Source: Oribacterium sp. UBA3737 (GTDB taxonomy: Bacteria; Bacillota_A; Clostridia; Lachnospirales; Lachnospiraceae). Taken from it: a stretch of DNA of 15,943 bases. The DNA lies in NCBI GenBank assembly GCA_002371295.1, contig DFGZ01000143.1, positions 1 to 15,943 on the forward strand, in the 5' to 3' direction. Both the position numbers and the translations under genes were made by a program. Every line of letters begins with the position of its first letter. Position 1 is the stretch's first letter. This document shows positions 13,243-15,943 of the stretch, in pieces. Below the pieces are notes generated by a model. That model searched no databases. It saw only the letters and a program-made list of their open reading frames with translations, and was not told the origin of the DNA.

Positions 13243-14649
13243 ATGGAATTATGTGCCAATGCAGAAAGATGCGGAGGATGCTTTTATCAGGGAAAAACTT
13301 ATGATGAAGAGCTTAAGATAAAGAATCAGGGCTTACATGAACTATTGGAGCCTGTTATCCGTACCGATGATTATATATTTGAAGAGATAGTACCATCTCC
13401 CATTTGTGAGGGATACCGTAATAAGATGGAATTCTCCTTCGGTGATTCGGAAAAAGACGGACCTCTGACTCTGGGTCTCCACCAGAAGCACAGCTTCTTT
13501 AACATTATCAATACAGATGTCTGCTCTCTTCCACATAGTGATGCCAACGAAATCATCCGCGCCACAAGAGAGTATTTTGCAGCACTTGAAATCACTTACG
13601 AGCATAAGAAGGCCCATGAAGGGTATCTTAGACATCTTCTTTTCAGAAGAGCCATAAAGACCGGTGAGATTCTTGTGGATCTGGTCACCACCTCTCAGTG
13701 GGACAGCGCCATGCGTGTAATAGCACCGGAAGAAATTTATGAGGCAAGAGCTAAAGAGCTTTCGGAATGGTTCAACAGAAGATACAGTCCCAAGGCTCAG
13801 AAAAAGCACAAGATGCCCACACCTGACAGGTACATAAGAGTTGCTCCTCCTATGAAGGAAGAGGATGTTTTAAACGGCTGGAAGGATACACTTCTAAAGC
13901 TCAAGGAGGATGGAAAGATTCAGGGTACCTTTGCCGGTATTCTTCATACTGTCAATGATTCTCTCGCTGATGCTGTGACTGATATGGGCACAACTGTTCT
14001 CTACGGACAGAGTTTCTTCTATGAGGAGATACTGGGACTTCGTTTCCGGATCACACCGTTCAGCTTCTTCCAGACAAATTCACTGGGAGCAGAAAAGCTT
14101 TATGAAAAGGTTCGTGAATACGCAGGCTTCCGGGAACTCAAAAAGGAACAGGAAGACTCTCAGGTGAGAAAACCTGTTATCTACGATCTTTATTCCGGAA
14201 CAGGTACCATCACCCAGCTTATGAGCAGTGTTGCAAGCAAGGCTGTGGGCGTTGAAATCGTTGAAGAAGCTGTTGTGGCAGCCAGAGAAAATGCAGAACT
14301 TAACGGTGTCACCAACTGTGATTTTATCGCCGGAGACGTTCTTAAGGTTATAGAGGAAGGCGGAAGACTCATAAAGGAAGACGGAAGCTATGAAGATGCA
14401 CCGAGACCAGACTTCATCATTCTCGATCCGCCGAGAGACGGTATTCATCCAAAGGCTCTTACAAAGATCATAGATTACGGTGTTGACAGACTTATTTATG
14501 TAGCATGTAAACCCAAGAGTCTTGCAAGAGATCTGGTTCCCCTTCAGGAAGCAGGCTACAAGGTTCTTAAACTCTGTCCTGTAGATATGTTCCCGAGAAC
14601 CAACAACTGCGAATGTATAGCACTTCTCGAGAAGGTTTCTGATAAATAA
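13243..14649 (+). CDS. rlmD: 23S rRNA (uracil-C5)-methyltransferase, RlmD/TrmA family
   Basis: SAM-dependent enzyme that makes 5-methyluridine in RNA, most likely 23S rRNA. The 468-aa chain lacks an N-terminal TRAM domain. It opens directly with the [4Fe-4S] cysteines Cys4, Cys10 and Cys13 (CANAERCGGC); Cys94 (TDVCSLPH) is the likely fourth. FFQTN (275-279), the SAM loop YDLYSGTGT (314-322), DPPRDG and the nucleophile Cys422 in YVACKPKSLARDL complete the catalytic set. DMFPRTNNCECIALL is the family's C-terminal motif. About 50 extra residues (near 165-225) are inserted in the central domain. I chose the ATG at 13243 with TAGGAG upstream; an in-frame TTG at 13198 would add 15 residues with no ribosome binding site. 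The exact target (U747, U1939 or both) cannot be told from sequence. Confidence 0.92.
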   Translation: MELCANAERCGGCFYQGKTYDEELKIKNQGLHELLEPVIRTDDYIFEEIVPSPICEGYRNKMEFSFGDSEKDGPLTLGLHQKHSFFNIINTDVCSLPHSDANEIIRATREYFAALEITYEHKKAHEGYLRHLLFRRAIKTGEILVDLVTTSQWDSAMRVIAPEEIYEARAKELSEWFNRRYSPKAQKKHKMPTPDRYIRVAPPMKEEDVLNGWKDTLLKLKEDGKIQGTFAGILHTVNDSLADAVTDMGTTVLYGQSFFYEEILGLRFRITPFSFFQTNSLGAEKLYEKVREYAGFRELKKEQEDSQVRKPVIYDLYSGTGTITQLMSSVASKAVGVEIVEEAVVAARENAELNGVTNCDFIAGDVLKVIEEGGRLIKEDGSYEDAPRPDFIILDPPRDGIHPKALTKIIDYGVDRLIYVACKPKSLARDLVPLQEAGYKVLKLCPVDMFPRTNNCECIALLEKVSDK

Positions 14650-14690
14650 ATATATAATTAAATATATAAATCAATACATATATAAATATA

Positions 14691-14730
14691 GCCCGGATAT
14701 AAGTACCTGCTTACATCCGGGCTTCTTTCT
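14691..14730 (+). terminator. Bidirectional terminator between convergent genes
   Basis: GCCCGGAT/ATCCGGGC, extended by TAAG/CTTA after one mismatch, forms a strong stem with a short loop. TTCTTTCTT follows on the plus strand, and an AT-rich run ending TATATTTATATA follows on the minus strand. It serves the methyltransferase and possibly the helicase from the other side. Confidence 0.8.
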
Positions 14731-14739
14731 TGTTATAAG

Positions 14740-14757
14740 ATGATATTAGTGTCAAAA
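14740..14757 (-). repeat. Short dispersed element, copy 3 (TTTTGACACTAATATCAT)
   Basis: Eighteen bases on the minus strand, differing at two positions from the copy at 6153-6170. It starts 11 nt after the helicase stop codon and just before the shared terminator hairpin. It has the same orientation relative to the gene as the other two copies. Confidence 0.6.
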
Positions 14758-14767
14758 GTCGATATCG

Positions 14768-15943
14768 TCACGCTTCTACCTTTTTCAGTTTTGCAAAGCT
14801 TGCCAGCATCTTCTTCTGACCCGCCTTTTCAAATTCTACAGTAACCTCATAATCTTTTTTACCATCCGTTACGGAAAGAACCTTTCCGCGTCCGAATTTG
14901 ATATGACTGACTGTATCTCCTTCCTTATAGTCAAGGGAGCTCAGTTTCTGAACACCTTGTGAAACGAGATTCTTGGGAATGCCTGAACCGCTTTTTTTCT
15001 TTGCGCTTCCGGAAGTGCCTCTGTTAGTATATCCTGTAGAGCCCATACCGCTTAAGCCATAGCTGTTTGTACCATAAGATGATGAACCGAAGCTTCCCGA
15101 TGAACGGCTGCTTCTTCCGCCAATGGTGCTTCCAAAGCTGTCGGAACCGAAGCTGTATTCATCCCTCTCATTATATTTCTGACTCTCACGCCTGTTCTTT
15201 CTGTAATCCGAGTAGCTTCCTGAGCCATAGGATCCGCCGTAGCCTGAACCGAAGGCATCTGCAAAAGGCATCTCATCCTCACCATATCTGTTGATGAAGG
15301 ACTTTTTGCACATCTCATCAGGAATTTCATTGATGAACATGGATGGCTTCATCCTTTCGAAGTTTCCGTTCACCATACGGGACCGTGCACTTGTCATCAC
15401 AAGCTCCTCTTCTGCTCTTGTGATGCCCACATAGCAGAGACGTCTTTCCTCTTCAAGCTCCTCATGGTCATCCATGGATCTGTAGCCCGGGAAAAGACCA
15501 TCACTCATACCCACAAGGTATACCTTCGGAAACTCAAGTCCCTTAGCTCCATGAAGTGTCATAAGTGTAAGAAGGTCAGTGTTGTCATCCTTTCTGTCGA
15601 TATCCGCAACCAGAGATACCTCTTCAAGGAACTCACTGAGCTTTGGTTCTTCGGCATGGGCCTGATAGTCAGCCGCCTTGTTTATGATTTCTTCGATATT
15701 CTGGAATCTGGTCTCGGCTTCAATGGTTCCTTCTGCCTTTATTTCAGTTCCGTATCCGGTATCATCACGTATTGATTCAATAAGCTTCTGTATTGAATAG
15801 CTTTCCTCATCCATTGCAGGCTGATCCAGGTATCCTGCGATACGAAGCCTGTACTTCCATTTCTCAACCATATCAGTGAACTCAAGAAGCTTTTTGCCCG
15901 CTTTTCCGGAAATGCCTATGAGCTCTGCCTTTGTGGCTGCCTC
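14768..15943 (-). CDS. pcrA: ATP-dependent DNA helicase PcrA/UvrD, C-terminal 391 residues (runs off the right edge)
   Basis: Superfamily 1A 3'-5' helicase acting in nucleotide-excision repair, replication restart and transcription-coupled repair. The frame is open to the last base of the window, so the N-terminal ATPase part is outside. Motif V (TLHGAKGLEF) and motif VI (RRLCYVGITRAEEELV) are present, with LEEVSLVADID upstream as in PcrA domain 2B/2A. After MFINEIP comes a Gly/Ser/Tyr/Phe-rich, apparently disordered linker of about 90 residues (genomic 14978-15253). Then comes the conserved PcrA tail DYKEGDTVSHIKFGRGKV...LLASFAKL-type (MLASFAKLKKVEA here), the Tudor-like module that contacts RNA polymerase. 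The tail separates it from RecB- or Rep-type helicases. The internal ATG at 15871 is not the start. Confidence 0.94.
   Translation of the reverse strand, partial: EAATKAELIGISGKAGKKLLEFTDMVEKWKYRLRIAGYLDQPAMDEESYSIQKLIESIRDDTGYGTEIKAEGTIEAETRFQNIEEIINKAADYQAHAEEPKLSEFLEEVSLVADIDRKDDNTDLLTLMTLHGAKGLEFPKVYLVGMSDGLFPGYRSMDDHEELEEERRLCYVGITRAEEELVMTSARSRMVNGNFERMKPSMFINEIPDEMCKKSFINRYGEDEMPFADAFGSGYGGSYGSGSYSDYRKNRRESQKYNERDEYSFGSDSFGSTIGGRSSRSSGSFGSSSYGTNSYGLSGMGSTGYTNRGTSGSAKKKSGSGIPKNLVSQGVQKLSSLDYKEGDTVSHIKFGRGKVLSVTDGKKDYEVTVEFEKAGQKKMLASFAKLKKVEA

Noticed and set aside
13342..13809. 155-codon minus-strand open frame
   Set aside because: Antisense to the rRNA methyltransferase, whose motifs are unmistakable; no family resemblance or start signal in this frame.
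14978..15253. Tandem DNA repeat in the helicase gene
   Set aside because: The repetitive look comes from Gly/Ser/Tyr codons in frame. The DNA has no exact tandem unit, so I treat it as a protein low-complexity linker.

Overview
This window looks like chromosomal DNA of an anaerobic Firmicute, most likely a Lachnospiraceae of the Butyrivibrio/Pseudobutyrivibrio/Roseburia type. That placement is an inference from moderate-to-low GC, strong GGAGG-type ribosome binding sites, AT-rich intergenic DNA, a clostridial-type flavodiiron protein with ferritin, a GH36 alpha-galactosidase, and a Tat-exported FMN/FAD reductase. I see no phage, insertion sequence, CRISPR array, tRNA or rRNA. The gene order is that of an ordinary chromosome with several independent transcription units.

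Left part, 1-4772. A minus-strand oxidative-stress pair, a flavodiiron protein followed by a ferritin that runs off the left edge, is driven by a recognisable promoter at 1620-1649. A plus-strand relic of a phosphotransferase-fold (APH-like) kinase that has lost its N-terminal half lies upstream, and it converges on a GH36 alpha-galactosidase. The galactosidase leader carries a perfect 17-bp dyad that looks like a LacI-type operator.

Middle, 4773-7367. A CaCA-family cation exchanger is preceded by a consensus promoter, a leader that matches the yybP-ykoY Mn2+ riboswitch, and a terminator that shares sequence with the aptamer. This suggests the exchanger exports Mn2+ and that its expression is switched on by Mn2+. 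Next come an unusually long PRPP synthetase and, directly upstream of it, an EpsC-type serine O-acetyltransferase. These two probably form an operon.

Right part, 7368-15943. A four-TM GGDEF-EAL protein has a complete-looking EAL site, but Asn replaces the metal-binding Asp of the GGDEF domain. A Tat-secreted lipoprotein carries FMN-binding and FAD-binding domains of the fumarate-reductase superfamily but lacks the expected fumarate catalytic residues. An AT-rich divergent promoter region separates it from a small single-TM protein with an acidic tail, followed by an RlmD/TrmA-type rRNA methyltransferase. The C-terminal part of PcrA/UvrD helicase, with a long Gly/Ser/Tyr-rich linker, runs off the right edge.

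The most interesting signals are the predicted Mn2+ riboswitch on a CaCA exchanger, the short element TTTTGACACTMAYATCAT found three times just downstream of minus-strand genes in the same orientation, the altered active sites of the GGDEF-EAL and FMN/FAD proteins, and the operator-like dyad before the galactosidase. I did not find a clearly new multi-gene system. All family calls are from motif recognition by eye; no database search was run.
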